Below are positions 8,556 through 18,259 of a stretch of DNA of 64,000 nucleotides, piece after piece (position 1 is the stretch's first letter; the number at the start of each line of letters is the position of its first letter). The notes beneath the pieces were generated by a model. That model saw nothing but the letters and a program-made list of their open reading frames with translations. It had not been told where the DNA came from and made no database searches. This stretch comes from Streptomyces sp. CB02056 (GTDB lineage: Bacteria; Actinomycetota; Actinomycetes; Streptomycetales; Streptomycetaceae): positions 274,141 through 338,140 of the forward strand of contig NZ_LIPD01000010.1 of the NCBI RefSeq assembly GCF_001905545.1, given 5' to 3'. A program made the translations under genes and the position numbers.

Positions 8556-10091
8556 TTGCGCAGGGTGCCGCCGGAGATGTTCCGGTTCACGACGGGGGAG
8601 AAGGCCGAACTCTACGGTGCGATCCTTCAGGCCTTCGGAGCGGCCAACGAGCGGCTGGAGACCGCGCTCGGGCTGGACGAGGTCCGCACCCGGCTGCGGA
8701 CGGTGGGCTGGCTCGACGCGGTCCATGACGACGACCTCCAGGAGGCGCTGCGCAAGCTCAGGGAGTGGCAGCTGCTGGACGTCGTCCAGAACCACGCGGA
8801 GAACTACCGCACCGCCGAGGAGTACGAGCGCCGCAACCTCCAGTACTCGCTGACCCGACGCGGTGAGGCCGCGTCCGCCGGGGTCGAGCACGCCCTGTTC
8901 GTCCTCGCCTCGACGGGGGCGCTCCAGACGGCGGTGCTGGAGGCGATCACGGACCGGCTCGACGAGCTGTACGTCCTGCTGGGCGACTCCGCGTCCTCGG
9001 ACCGTCGGGTCTTCACCACGCTGCAGGAGCTGGAGGGCCACCTGGAGGCGCTGCTGGCCAACACCAAGGCGTTCAACGGCGAGTTGCAGCGCCTGCTGCG
9101 CGCCGAAGGTGCGGACCTGGCGACCTTCCGCGAGGTGAAGGCCGCGACGGTGGCCTATCTCCAGGAGTTCCTCGTCAACCTCGACCAGCGGGGCCAGGCG
9201 GTCGCCACCGCCGTCGAGCGTGTGGAGCGGCTCGGGGTGAGCCTGCTGCACGCGCGGGCGCTGCGGGGCGCCGAGCTGCCGCCGGTCGCCGACGGCGATC
9301 CCGCGCCGGCCTGGCTGGAGCGGCGCCGGGCGCGCTGGGAGGGGCTCCGGTCCTGGTTCCGGCCGGCCGACGGGGCACGGCCCCGCGTGGAGCAGCTGCA
9401 CGACGTGGCGCGGCGGGCGATCGTGACGCTCCTTCAGGTTCTCGACCGGATCACCGAGTCACGGCGCCGCTCCTCCAGCGCCGTCCAGGACTTCCGGGAG
9501 CTGGCCCGCTGGTTCGCCGCCGCGCCCACCGAGGACGACCTGCACCGCCTCTGGTCGGCCGCCTTCGGTCTGGGGTCGGCCCGTCACGCCCATCTCGCCC
9601 ACCCCGACCCGGAGTTGGTGCCCTCCTCGGGCAGCTGGGCCGAGACCCCGCCGGTGGAGGTCTCGGCGCTGCTGCGCACCAGCGGCCGCACCGAGCGGTT
9701 CACCCGCACCGGGAAGGTGCGCGACATCGGAGGCATCAAGGCGGCCCGGGCCGAGCGGGCCCGGAAGGAGCGGGCCGAACTCGAAGCGGCCTGGGACGTT
9801 CTGGGAACCGACGGCCCGGTGCGGCTCTCCGACCTGCACGTGCTGGACCACACCGTCTTCGAGCGGCTGCTCGACCTCCTCGGCCGGGCGCTGGCCGTAC
9901 GACCGGACGCCGGCGGGGCACGTCGGGCGGTCACCTCGGACGGCCGCGTGGAGATCGTGCTCCGGCCTTCTCCCGAGGGCGGACGGGCCGTCCTGCGGAC
10001 CTCCCACGGCCGGTTCGAAGGGCCCGACTACCTGGTGGAGATCCGGAGCCCGAGCGCACTGCGGGCGGTCGTCCGGGAGGACAGCGCATGA
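8556..10091 (+). CDS. jetA: Wadjet type II subunit JetA (DUF2397 / TIGR02677 family)
   Basis: Kleisin-like subunit of the type II Wadjet anti-plasmid complex, expected to bridge the SMC-like ATPase JetC. I start at TTG 8556 (511 residues) because GGAGG lies 7 bases upstream; the frame is open from GTG 8526, and ATG 8577 has a poorly placed ribosome site. An N-terminal winged-helix-like segment (FRFTTGEKAELYGAILQAF) leads into long charged helices and a C-terminal segment rich in RAERARKERAELEAAW. Identification rests on the family's N-terminal pattern and on the fixed jetA-B-C-D order. Confidence 0.88.
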   Translation: MRRVPPEMFRFTTGEKAELYGAILQAFGAANERLETALGLDEVRTRLRTVGWLDAVHDDDLQEALRKLREWQLLDVVQNHAENYRTAEEYERRNLQYSLTRRGEAASAGVEHALFVLASTGALQTAVLEAITDRLDELYVLLGDSASSDRRVFTTLQELEGHLEALLANTKAFNGELQRLLRAEGADLATFREVKAATVAYLQEFLVNLDQRGQAVATAVERVERLGVSLLHARALRGAELPPVADGDPAPAWLERRRARWEGLRSWFRPADGARPRVEQLHDVARRAIVTLLQVLDRITESRRRSSSAVQDFRELARWFAAAPTEDDLHRLWSAAFGLGSARHAHLAHPDPELVPSSGSWAETPPVEVSALLRTSGRTERFTRTGKVRDIGGIKAARAERARKERAELEAAWDVLGTDGPVRLSDLHVLDHTVFERLLDLLGRALAVRPDAGGARRAVTSDGRVEIVLRPSPEGGRAVLRTSHGRFEGPDYLVEIRSPSALRAVVREDSA

Positions 10092-10110
10092 ACACCACCA
10101 GGAGCGGCAC

Positions 10111-11325
10111 ATGAGCACCCTCGCCAACCAGCTGGTCCTGGCCGAGCGGCAGGACATAGCCCGAGGCATCAGACTGCTCCTCGGCCTGCCGCTGATCACC
10201 GAGCGTGGTGACCCGCCCGCCTTCGAGCTGATCCGCCGCCGTCAGGATCCGCTGACGAAGTGGTTCGACTACAACTGCGGCTGGCAGCTGGTGGTGGAGC
10301 CGCGCCTGGGGTATGCGCGTCTGCTCAAGATCCGGACCGTGCCCGACGCCTCGCGCCCCGCCCGTCGGCTGCGGTCCGGCAAGGCCCCGTTCGACCGCCG
10401 CCGTTACACGCTGCTGTGCGTCGTCGCGGCCGAGCTGCTTCCGGTCCCGGTCACGACGGTCGGCCTGCTCGCCGACCGGGTCGTCCACGCCTGTGCCACC
10501 GACGAGGCACTGCCGCCCTTCGACACGGCGAGCAGGTCCGAGCGCATGGCGTTCGTGGACGTGCTCAAGCTGTTGGAGGCCTACGGCGCGCTCCTCACCG
10601 TGGACGGCGTCACGGAGAGCTTCGTCGACTCGGCGAAGGCCAAGGTCCTCTACCGCGTGGACGCCACCGTCCTGATGCGCCTGCTCGCCGCGCCCGTCGG
10701 CCCGTCCCGGCTGGCCGTTCCGGCGCAGGACGTGCCGCTGCGCTTCGAGGAACTCCTGCGGGGCACGGTGCGCGAGAGCCGGTACGGCGGGGCCGACGCC
10801 TCCGACGCGCAGCGCAACCTCCGGCTCCGGCACTCGGTGCTCCGGCGGCTCCTCGACGATCCCGTCCTGCACCACGACGAACTCGGCGCCGACGAACTGG
10901 CCTACCTGGCCTCACCGACGGGGCGCCAGATCGTCAAGCGCGCCGCCGAGCAGGGCGGCTTCGTGCTGGAGGAACGGGCCGACGGCCTGCTGCTCGTGGA
11001 CCCGGAGGCCATCGCCACCGACAGCCGCTTCCCGGACGACTCCGCGACGGCCCGCGTCGCCGCCCTGCTCCTGCTGGAACCGCTGACGGCAGCCCCGGAC
11101 GGGCTGACACCGGAACAGCTCGAGGCCGAGGCGAACACGCTGCTGCGGCGCTTCCCGCGGTGGGCGAAGGGCTACCAGTCCGAGGACGGCGCCCAGCGGC
11201 TCACGGCCGACGCCCTTCGTGTCCTCGACGACTTCGGCCTGGCCCGCCGGATCGGCGACCGCACCGTTCCCCGGCCCGCGGCGTTCCGGTACCGCACCAC
11301 CGTGACCGACGGTCCCGCAACCTGA
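10111..11325 (+). CDS. jetB: Wadjet type II subunit JetB (DUF2398 / TIGR02678 family)
   Basis: KITE-like subunit of the Wadjet complex, 404 residues. Family-typical stretches are RGIRLLLGLPLI, DPLTKWFDYNCGWQLVVEP, RLGYARLLK and the region PFDRRRYTLLCVVAAEL. ATG 10111 follows an AGGAG element and lies 19 bases after the jetA stop; an earlier ATG overlapping the jetA stop runs into TGA within 9 codons. It works with JetA and JetC in sensing and extruding circular plasmid DNA, as known for Wadjet systems. Confidence 0.88.
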   Translation: MSTLANQLVLAERQDIARGIRLLLGLPLITERGDPPAFELIRRRQDPLTKWFDYNCGWQLVVEPRLGYARLLKIRTVPDASRPARRLRSGKAPFDRRRYTLLCVVAAELLPVPVTTVGLLADRVVHACATDEALPPFDTASRSERMAFVDVLKLLEAYGALLTVDGVTESFVDSAKAKVLYRVDATVLMRLLAAPVGPSRLAVPAQDVPLRFEELLRGTVRESRYGGADASDAQRNLRLRHSVLRRLLDDPVLHHDELGADELAYLASPTGRQIVKRAAEQGGFVLEERADGLLLVDPEAIATDSRFPDDSATARVAALLLLEPLTAAPDGLTPEQLEAEANTLLRRFPRWAKGYQSEDGAQRLTADALRVLDDFGLARRIGDRTVPRPAAFRYRTTVTDGPAT

Positions 11326-11341
11326 CCAGGGAAGACCTCCG

Positions 11342-14300
11342 ATGACCGTGACACAGCCACCGCAGAGCCCCGTGCCCCCGACGGCGGCCGCAGCCGTGCG
11401 ATGGCGGCCCGCCAGGGCGGGCATCCTCAACGTCTGGCGCTACTACGACGAGACCTTCACCTTCCACAAGGGCCGGCTGCTCCTGCGGGGGCAGAACGGC
11501 ACCGGCAAGTCGAAGGCGCTGGAGGTGCTCCTGCCGTTCCTGTTCGACGCGAGCCTGCGACCCAACCGGCTGTCCACCTTCGGCGGCTCCGAGCGCACCA
11601 TGCACTGGAACCTGATGGGGGAGGGCACCACGGGCAAGACCCGTGTCGGGTACGTGTGGCTGGAGTTCGTCCGCGGTGACGGCGATCCCGGGTGGTTCAC
11701 CTGCGGCGCCAGGCTCCAGGCCAGCGTGCACACCCCCGGTGTCACCGTCGACTACTTCACCACCGGCGCGCGGATCGACCGCCCAGGCGGTCTCTCCCTG
11801 GTCAACGACGCGGGCCAGCCGCTCACCCGCGCCGCCCTGGCCGATGCCCTGCACGGCCGGGGCGAGTTGCACGGGGCACCCACCGACTACCGCAACACGG
11901 TCCGCAGCACGCTCTTCCCCGGGCTGAGCGAGCAGCGCTTCGACGCCCTGATCACCGCGCTGCTCCAGCTCCGCACCCCCAAGCTCTCGGAGCGCCTGGA
12001 TCCGTCGCTGCTGTCCTCGCTGCTCTCGCGGGCGCTGCCCCCGCTCGGCCAGGGCGAGATCACCGAACTGGCCGAGGGTTTCGAGCGCCTCGACCGCCAG
12101 CGCGAACACCTGAAGACACTGGACGACGAGGTGGCCGCGGCCACCGCCGTCGCGAACCAGCAACGCGGCTACGCCCAGCGCGTCCTGCGTGCCGGAGCAG
12201 CCGGTCTCATCTCCGCGACGACCGAGATGGACAACCTCGCCCGCCTCGCGAGGGAGAGCGGGGAGGCGCACGCGGGAGCCGTGCGTGAGCGCGACGAGAG
12301 CAACCGGACGCAACAGGAACTCGAACACGGGCGGCAGGAGATCGAGGGCGCCATCGAGGGGCTGCTCGACTCCGAGGTCTACCGGCAGGGGCAGGAGCTC
12401 GACCAGCTCCGTCGTAGGAGCGAGCAGGCCGACCAGACCGCCGCCCGGGCCCGTACCGCCGCCGACCGGAAGGTTCGGGCGGCCGACGAGGACGCGGGGC
12501 GTGCCGACGATGCGCGGCTGCGTTCCGAACAGCGGGCCGAACAGACCCGGGCCGCTCGCGAGGAGGCACGTGGCGCGGCGCGGCGAGCAGCCATGGAGTC
12601 CGTCTGCGCCGAGGTGCAGACGGTGCTCGGCACCGCACCGGGTCCGTCGGGGGAGAACGAGGAGCAGGGGCGTACGGCGCGCCGTCTGCTGCGCGGTGCG
12701 GTCGTCTCGCGGCACCACCAGATCGCCGACGTCCGAGCCGCCGTCGAGCGCCACGAGCGGTCCCTCGCGGGCCGGACGACGGCGGAGCAGCACCTCGATT
12801 CGGCGCGCGAACGGCTGACCGGGGCGACCGCGAAGCGCGAGGGGAACGCCCGCGCCTACCAGGCCGCCGTCGACGCCCACGCCGCCCTGTTGCGTCGTTG
12901 GGCGAGGGAGGACTGCGCGGAACTCTCGATCGACGACGCCGAGGAACTCGCGTCCCGTGCCGCCGTCGAGACTGATGTCCTCGTGCTGGTCGAAGCCGCG
13001 GCCCGGGCGGCGGAGAGCTCCATCACCGCCGACGAGACGACCGCCCGCGCCGGCCGGGACGACGCCCGCGCCGGGCGTGACCGGGTCCTCCGGGAACTGG
13101 AACGCATCGCGGCCGCGGCCGATCTCCCGCCGGTTCCACCACGGACTCGCACGGCCGACCGGTCGGTCCTGCCGGGGGCGCCACTGTGGCGTCTGCTGGC
13201 CTTCCGGCCGGACGTTCCGCCCGCCGATCAGGCCGGCGTCGAAGCGGCCCTCGAAGCGGCCGGCCTGCTCGACGCCTGGATGACCCCCGACGGCGGTCTC
13301 GTCGTCGCAGGGCACGACGTCCTGGCCGATCCGGCAGCGGCCGCGCCCGCACCCGGCCCCTCGCTGCTCGACGTCCTGGCTCCGGAACCCGACGGCCCGG
13401 TGCCGCCCGCCCGGGTGCGGCGGCTGCTTGCCGGTGTCGCCTACGGCCCCGCACTGACGACGGACCACCCGGCCGTCGTGGGCGCCGACGGAAGCTGGCG
13501 GCTGGCGATGGCGGTCGGCTCCTGGGCCAAGGAGGAGTCCAGCCACATCGGCGCCGCGGCCCGGGAACGCGCCAGGCAGCGGCGGATCGCGGAACTCACC
13601 ACCGAACTGGCCGAGGCCGACACCGCCGTCGTCGGCTACGAGACGCGGCTGCACGCCCTCGCCGACCGCCGGACGCGCCTCGAAGCCGACCTCCGCTCCC
13701 GGCCGCACCACCGGGACGTGGAGGAGGCCAAGGGCGGCTGGGACCGGGCCGAGTCCCAAGTGGGCGCTCGGGAGGACGCCGTGCGGGAGGCCGTCGAACA
13801 GCTCGCGCGGCAGGAGAAGGCGGTCGCGGACGCGCTGCGCACACTCGCCGTCGCCTCCGCCGAGCATGCCCTGCCGACCGAACGCGCCGCCCTGGACAAG
13901 ACCGCCGCGGCCGTCGAAGCGCTGCGCGAACAGGCCGACGTCTGGCTCGACGCCCATCTCGCCTGGATAGCCGCCCACCAGGCCTGGAACTCCGCGCGCG
14001 GCCATGCCGAGGCATCGAGGGGGGCTGCGACCGAGGGCCTGGCGGAGGCCGAGACCGCCGAGGCCGCCGCCCGCGGGCTCCGCTCCACGCTCCGGGCGGT
14101 CGAGAGCACCGTCGGTGAGGACTACCGCGAAGTGGCCGCCCGCATCAGTGACTTCCGGAAGTCCCTCGACCGCGTTCGCCGCGACCTCGAATCCGGCACC
14201 CAGGCACTTCTCGCGCTCGAAGGCCGCATCGGCGCGCTCGGCGCCACCGCGGCCCAGGACGAGGCCCTGCACGACAGGGCCGTCGAGGCCCGGAACGAGG

Positions 14301-15427
14301 CCGCCCATGGCTTCCGGCGCCTGTGCGTCCTCGGATTCCCCGAGGACGCGGGCCTCGGGCTCGTCCTCACCTCCGCGGACGGCACCCGCGCCACCCTCGA
14401 AGCGGCGCGCGAGACCGCTGCCGCGTGGCCCGACCTGCCGCACGGCACCAGGAACCTCGGTGACTCCCTGAACCGTCTCTCCGAGGCCGTCCACCGAGCC
14501 CGCCAGAGCCTCAGCAGCCGCGCTGACCTCGAGCTCGAAGCGGAGGAGGACGTCCAGGTCCTCACCGCCACCGTCGACGGCATCCGGGTCGGCGCGACCG
14601 GCCTCCTCGTCATCCTCACCGGTGAGCGTGACCGCGGTCAGGACGACATCACCGCAGCCGAACGCGGCCTCTTCGACCGGACCCTCACCGGCGACACGCG
14701 CCGCCACCTCGCCTCCCGGATCCGTCAGGCCGGTGAACTCGTCGAGCGGATGAACGGCCACCTCGAAGGGATCCGCACTGCCTCACGGGTGGCCGTCCGT
14801 CTGGTGTGGCAGATCCACCCCGACCTGCCCGCCGGTACCCGGACGGCCCGTGAGCTGCTGCTCAAGGACCCGGCGCGGATCACCGAAGCCGACCGCGAGG
14901 CCCTCCACGCCTTCTTCCGGGGCCGGATCGAGGAAGCGAAGACCCGCAACACGGCGGCGACCTGGGAGGAGCAGCTCGCCGAGGTCCTCGACTACACGGC
15001 CTGGCACCAGTTCGTCGTCAAACTGGACCGCGCCAACGGCTCCGGGTGGCAGCTGCTCACCAAGAAGCTCCACGGCGCGCTCTCGGGCGGCGAGAAGGCC
15101 ATCGCCCTCCACCTGCCGCTGTTCGCCGCCGTGGCCGCCCATTACGAGGCGGTGCCGGAGTCTCCGCGGCTGATCCTGCTCGACGAGGTCTTCGTCGGCG
15201 TCGACACCGTCAACCGCGGGCAGGTCTTCGGCCTCCTCGCGGCACTCGACCTCGACCTGGTGCTCACCTCGGACCACGAATGGTGCACCTACCGGGAGCT
15301 CTCCGGCATCGCCGTCCACCAGTTGATCACCGGAGGTGACGGCGACGACGCCGTCACCAGTGCCCGTTTCACCTGGACGGGCACCGACCTGCTGCCCGAC
15401 GAAGCCGACACGGAAGAACCGGCATGA
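11342..15427 (+). CDS. jetC: Wadjet type II SMC-like ATPase JetC (TIGR02680 family)
   Basis: A 1361-residue SMC/SbcC/MukB-like ATPase, the motor of the complex. Walker A GQNGTGKS is at residues 50-57. The ABC signature LSGGEK is at 1247-1252 and Walker B LILLDE ends with Asp1281-Glu1282. Between them are two long charged coiled-coil arms (about 230-560 and 700-1050) around a hinge-like Pro/Ala-rich centre. It lies 16 bases after jetB and overlaps jetD by 4 bases. A 1186-residue open frame on the other strand is a GC-composition shadow. Confidence 0.92.
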   Translation: MTVTQPPQSPVPPTAAAAVRWRPARAGILNVWRYYDETFTFHKGRLLLRGQNGTGKSKALEVLLPFLFDASLRPNRLSTFGGSERTMHWNLMGEGTTGKTRVGYVWLEFVRGDGDPGWFTCGARLQASVHTPGVTVDYFTTGARIDRPGGLSLVNDAGQPLTRAALADALHGRGELHGAPTDYRNTVRSTLFPGLSEQRFDALITALLQLRTPKLSERLDPSLLSSLLSRALPPLGQGEITELAEGFERLDRQREHLKTLDDEVAAATAVANQQRGYAQRVLRAGAAGLISATTEMDNLARLARESGEAHAGAVRERDESNRTQQELEHGRQEIEGAIEGLLDSEVYRQGQELDQLRRRSEQADQTAARARTAADRKVRAADEDAGRADDARLRSEQRAEQTRAAREEARGAARRAAMESVCAEVQTVLGTAPGPSGENEEQGRTARRLLRGAVVSRHHQIADVRAAVERHERSLAGRTTAEQHLDSARERLTGATAKREGNARAYQAAVDAHAALLRRWAREDCAELSIDDAEELASRAAVETDVLVLVEAAARAAESSITADETTARAGRDDARAGRDRVLRELERIAAAADLPPVPPRTRTADRSVLPGAPLWRLLAFRPDVPPADQAGVEAALEAAGLLDAWMTPDGGLVVAGHDVLADPAAAAPAPGPSLLDVLAPEPDGPVPPARVRRLLAGVAYGPALTTDHPAVVGADGSWRLAMAVGSWAKEESSHIGAAARERARQRRIAELTTELAEADTAVVGYETRLHALADRRTRLEADLRSRPHHRDVEEAKGGWDRAESQVGAREDAVREAVEQLARQEKAVADALRTLAVASAEHALPTERAALDKTAAAVEALREQADVWLDAHLAWIAAHQAWNSARGHAEASRGAATEGLAEAETAEAAARGLRSTLRAVESTVGEDYREVAARISDFRKSLDRVRRDLESGTQALLALEGRIGALGATAAQDEALHDRAVEARNEAAHGFRRLCVLGFPEDAGLGLVLTSADGTRATLEAARETAAAWPDLPHGTRNLGDSLNRLSEAVHRARQSLSSRADLELEAEEDVQVLTATVDGIRVGATGLLVILTGERDRGQDDITAAERGLFDRTLTGDTRRHLASRIRQAGELVERMNGHLEGIRTASRVAVRLVWQIHPDLPAGTRTARELLLKDPARITEADREALHAFFRGRIEEAKTRNTAATWEEQLAEVLDYTAWHQFVVKLDRANGSGWQLLTKKLHGALSGGEKAIALHLPLFAAVAAHYEAVPESPRLILLDEVFVGVDTVNRGQVFGLLAALDLDLVLTSDHEWCTYRELSGIAVHQLITGGDGDDAVTSARFTWTGTDLLPDEADTEEPA

Positions 15428-16650
15428 CGGACCGCCACCCCCTCGACCTCCCCGAGCTCCGACCCCTGTGGTCGGCCGTTCACGGCCGTCTCTCGACCGG
15501 TCGCCCCGTCAGCCGGGTACGGTCCGGACCACTCGACGAGGCGGGCCGGGAGGCACTGGCCGACCTCCTCGGGCTCGACCGGCTCCCCGGCGCCGAACCG
15601 ACGATCCCCCTCGCCGGGCTCGACAGTGCCGTGCTGGACGCCTGCGGCCGACCCGTCCGGGACGTGGTGACCGCGATCCTCGGCCCGATCCACGACCGGG
15701 CCGCCGAGCGCCACCACAGGACCGGCCAACGCGAGGCCCTGTGGGCGTGGTTGGCCGGCCACGAGGTGGTCACCGTCCAGCCGGCCCTGCTGGACTGGGT
15801 CGGCCACCTGCGGGCCGGCGGCCTCGTCGACGGCTCTCCCGACCGGACCCGAGGCCTGCTGACCGCCGCGCTGACCGTCCTTCACGCACTCCCAGCCGAC
15901 GGTGAGCCACTACCGGTCCTCGCCGCCCGTCTCCTCGACGGCGACTCCCACGCCCTCGACGACGGGACCCGGCTGTCCTCGCTCGTCCTGCGTGCGCTGG
16001 CGGTGCTGTACGGCACCGACATGCCAGACGCCGCCGAGGGACGACGCGCGCTGTGGAGCCGAGCCGGCGTGGCCGACGACGAGCTGTCCGCCGCCGTGCT
16101 CGCCGCGGGTCTCCGCCCCGTGGGAGAAGGGCCGGTTGCCATGATCTCCCGCATCTGCGCCGGAGCCGGCCACCCCGTCAGCCTCACCCTCGCCCAACTG
16201 CGCACACCCGGTGAGTTCACCGGTCCCGCAGGACCCGTGCACATCACCGAGAACCCCAGCGTGCTCGCTCTGGCCCTGCGCCGCTTCGGCTCGCACTGCC
16301 CGCCGCTGGTCTGTACCTCCGGCTGGCCCAACACCGCCGTGATCCACCTGCTGCGCCGACTCGCCGACGACGGCGCGTCCCTGCACTACCACGGCGACTT
16401 CGACGGCGAGGGCATCCGCATCGCGGCGCACGTCATGGCCAGAACCGGTGCCGCACCCTGGCGGATGACAGCCGACGACTACCGGGCCGCCGCACCGCGG
16501 GTTCCCTTCGGCCCTGACCCGGGTCGCTTGACGCCGGCGCCGTGGGACCGCTCGCTCATCGACTCCATGACCGAGTCGCGCACCGCAGTGGTCGAGGAAG
16601 TGGTTGCCGATCTCCTCCTCGACGACTTGGCAGCGCACCTGCACGGATAG
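15424..16650 (+). CDS. jetD: Wadjet type II TOPRIM nuclease JetD (DUF2399 / TIGR02679 family)
   Basis: The nuclease that cleaves plasmid DNA once the SMC complex stalls. It has 408 residues. The TOPRIM acidic residues are visible: Glu276 in ITENPSV, and Asp325 and Asp327 in HGDFDGEGIRIA. The N-terminal arm (SRVRSGPLDEAGREALADLLG) matches the DUF3323 portion of these proteins. Start ATG overlaps the jetC stop (ATGA). All key acidic residues are present, so the system looks functional. A perfect palindrome at 16721-16754 probably ends the operon. Confidence 0.92.
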   Translation: MTDRHPLDLPELRPLWSAVHGRLSTGRPVSRVRSGPLDEAGREALADLLGLDRLPGAEPTIPLAGLDSAVLDACGRPVRDVVTAILGPIHDRAAERHHRTGQREALWAWLAGHEVVTVQPALLDWVGHLRAGGLVDGSPDRTRGLLTAALTVLHALPADGEPLPVLAARLLDGDSHALDDGTRLSSLVLRALAVLYGTDMPDAAEGRRALWSRAGVADDELSAAVLAAGLRPVGEGPVAMISRICAGAGHPVSLTLAQLRTPGEFTGPAGPVHITENPSVLALALRRFGSHCPPLVCTSGWPNTAVIHLLRRLADDGASLHYHGDFDGEGIRIAAHVMARTGAAPWRMTADDYRAAAPRVPFGPDPGRLTPAPWDRSLIDSMTESRTAVVEEVVADLLLDDLAAHLHG

Positions 16651-16658
16651 GACGACGG

Positions 16659-16705
16659 CCCGTCCGACGGGCCGAGGGCTACCACCGGCGCTTCGGCCTC
16701 GTCCA
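16659..16705 (+). repeat. Right 47-bp direct repeat flanking the Wadjet module
   Basis: Second copy of the 7595-7641 repeat (45/47 identical), starting 9 bases after the jetD stop. It still encodes AEGYHRRFGLVH of the GH1 C-terminus, but beyond the repeat the sequence no longer follows the glucosidase gene. Confidence 0.8.
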
Positions 16706-16720
16706 TGCCGGTCGAGCGGG

Positions 16721-16754
16721 CCGGGGCTCCCCGCCGGCCGGCGGGGAGCCCCGG
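16721..16754. terminator. Bidirectional hairpin terminator after jetD
   Basis: A perfect 34-base palindrome (17-base arms, no loop, all GC except one A-T pair per arm) between the convergent jetD and alpha/beta hydrolase genes. Confidence 0.8.
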
Positions 16755-16774
16755 GGCCAACGCGGTCAACGCGG

Positions 16775-18001
16775 TCAGCGCGGGTCGGCGAGGAGGAAGT
16801 CGAGCAGGATCCGGCGGCTCGTCTGGGAGGTGAGACTGCCGTACACGTCGTCGAAGGCGTGGTCGGCGAAGGGCAGTTCCTCCACCTCGACGTCGACGCC
16901 CTGCTTCCTCAGCGCGTCGCCGAGGGCGGTGACGGTCTCGGGGCGGGCGCTGCGGTCGCGGTCCCCGACGACGAGTAGGGTGCGGGGCAGGCCGGGGCGG
17001 ACGTCGGAGGTGGGGGACACCTCGCGGTAGCGGTCCGGGTACTGCTGCGGGGTGCCGCCGGTGTACATCTGCGCCGCCTCGCGGGTGCCGGCCACGTCGT
17101 CCGCCCACATCTGCGCGACGTCGGTGCCGGGGTAGAAGCCGATCACGGAGGCCGGGGGCGCGGGGGTGGCGCCCTCGACGGCCTTGATGGTGCCGTTGTG
17201 GAGGCGGTAGGCGGTGTTCATCGCCAGGGTGCCGCCCGCCGACATGCCGCCGAGCGAGATCCGCGCGCCGTCGACGCCGTACGCGTCGGCGTTGCGCTGC
17301 ACCCAGCCCATGGCGGAGAGGAGGTCCTGCGGGGCCTTGTCCCAGGTGGGACGGTCGGGACCGGCCAGGCGGTAGTCGACGGCGAAGACGGCGACGCCGT
17401 GGTCGGCGAGCCAGCGGCCGGTGCCGCGCAGGTCGCTCCTGTCGAAGGTGTGGAAGCCGCCGGCGTGGGCGAGCACGACGGCCGGGGTCCGCTGGCCCGG
17501 GACCTTCGCGGGCAGGTACGCGTCCACCCGCAGCGGCTCGCCCTCGGGGCTCGCGAACGTCTCGGTCGTGTCCGGCTTCGCCGCGGGGTAGCCGAGTTCG
17601 GTGAACACCTGGCCCAGGGAGACGTCGGCGCCGGCCTCCCGGGCGGCCTGGAACTGGATGCCGCCGATGACCAGCGCGCCCACGGTGCACAGCGTCGAGA
17701 CCACGGTGACCACGCGTCCCCAGCGCACCAGGCCGGCCCGCCAGGCCAGCGCGGCCAGGCCGGCGGCGACGAGGGCCAGCAGGGCGATGTGGAACGGGTA
17801 CTGCCCGCCCAGCACCGGGCCGATCACGCCCGCCTTGGGTATCGAGGGGACGTACGCGCCGAGCACGACGGCGGCGGCCAGGAACGCGAGGAACGACGCC
17901 AGGACGGCGGAGGCGGCCCGCAGGATCCGGACGGGCCGTCCGGGACGGGCAGGCCGGGCGGGCCGTCCGGGCGACGCGGCGGAGCTTCGGGGTGTGGTCA
18001 T
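16775..18001 (-). CDS. Membrane-anchored alpha/beta hydrolase (HSL/esterase type)
   Basis: A 408-residue protein. The N-terminal third holds three hydrophobic segments (about residues 30-50, 70-88 and 95-118), followed by an extracytoplasmic-type alpha/beta hydrolase domain. The HSL-like oxyanion motif reads LAHAGGFHTF, the nucleophile lies in GGMSAGG, and the acid and base are in VVGDRDRSARP and FADHAFDD. Start ATG 18001 has GGAG 7 bases upstream; an earlier open frame lacks this. It is an esterase or lipase-like enzyme of unknown substrate. It faces jetD and has its own promoter region (18002-18259, no gene seen). Confidence 0.8.
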   Translation of the reverse strand: MTTPRSSAASPGRPARPARPGRPVRILRAASAVLASFLAFLAAAVVLGAYVPSIPKAGVIGPVLGGQYPFHIALLALVAAGLAALAWRAGLVRWGRVVTVVSTLCTVGALVIGGIQFQAAREAGADVSLGQVFTELGYPAAKPDTTETFASPEGEPLRVDAYLPAKVPGQRTPAVVLAHAGGFHTFDRSDLRGTGRWLADHGVAVFAVDYRLAGPDRPTWDKAPQDLLSAMGWVQRNADAYGVDGARISLGGMSAGGTLAMNTAYRLHNGTIKAVEGATPAPPASVIGFYPGTDVAQMWADDVAGTREAAQMYTGGTPQQYPDRYREVSPTSDVRPGLPRTLLVVGDRDRSARPETVTALGDALRKQGVDVEVEELPFADHAFDDVYGSLTSQTSRRILLDFLLADPR

Positions 18002-18259
18002 GGCTGTACTCCTGCGATGGTGCGCGGGACGGTCGCCGCCGCCCGCGGAACGTGTCGGGAGCCGCGAGGCCCTCGCCACCGCACACGGGGGAGGCGAGGA
18101 CCGGCTCGTACGAGAACGCTAGGAATCCGGCACCCGCACGGGCCTCCCACCACGGAGCCATTTCCCGGAGCGGCTCTCAGGTAGGGGTCGGACGGGGACG
18201 TCCGGGCCGGTGCCGCCGCACCACGGCGGGATCACCACCGAGGGATCACGGACGCGGGA

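Noticed and set aside
11201..14761. Antisense open frame of 1186 codons opposite jetC
   Set aside because: It is a high-GC shadow; the plus strand carries the Walker A, ABC signature and Walker B motifs, and the antisense protein is low-complexity Gly/Arg/Val.
18180..18259. Terminator or regulatory array from three GGGATCAC copies after the response regulator gene
   Set aside because: The copies are unevenly spaced and form no convincing stem; left unannotated.
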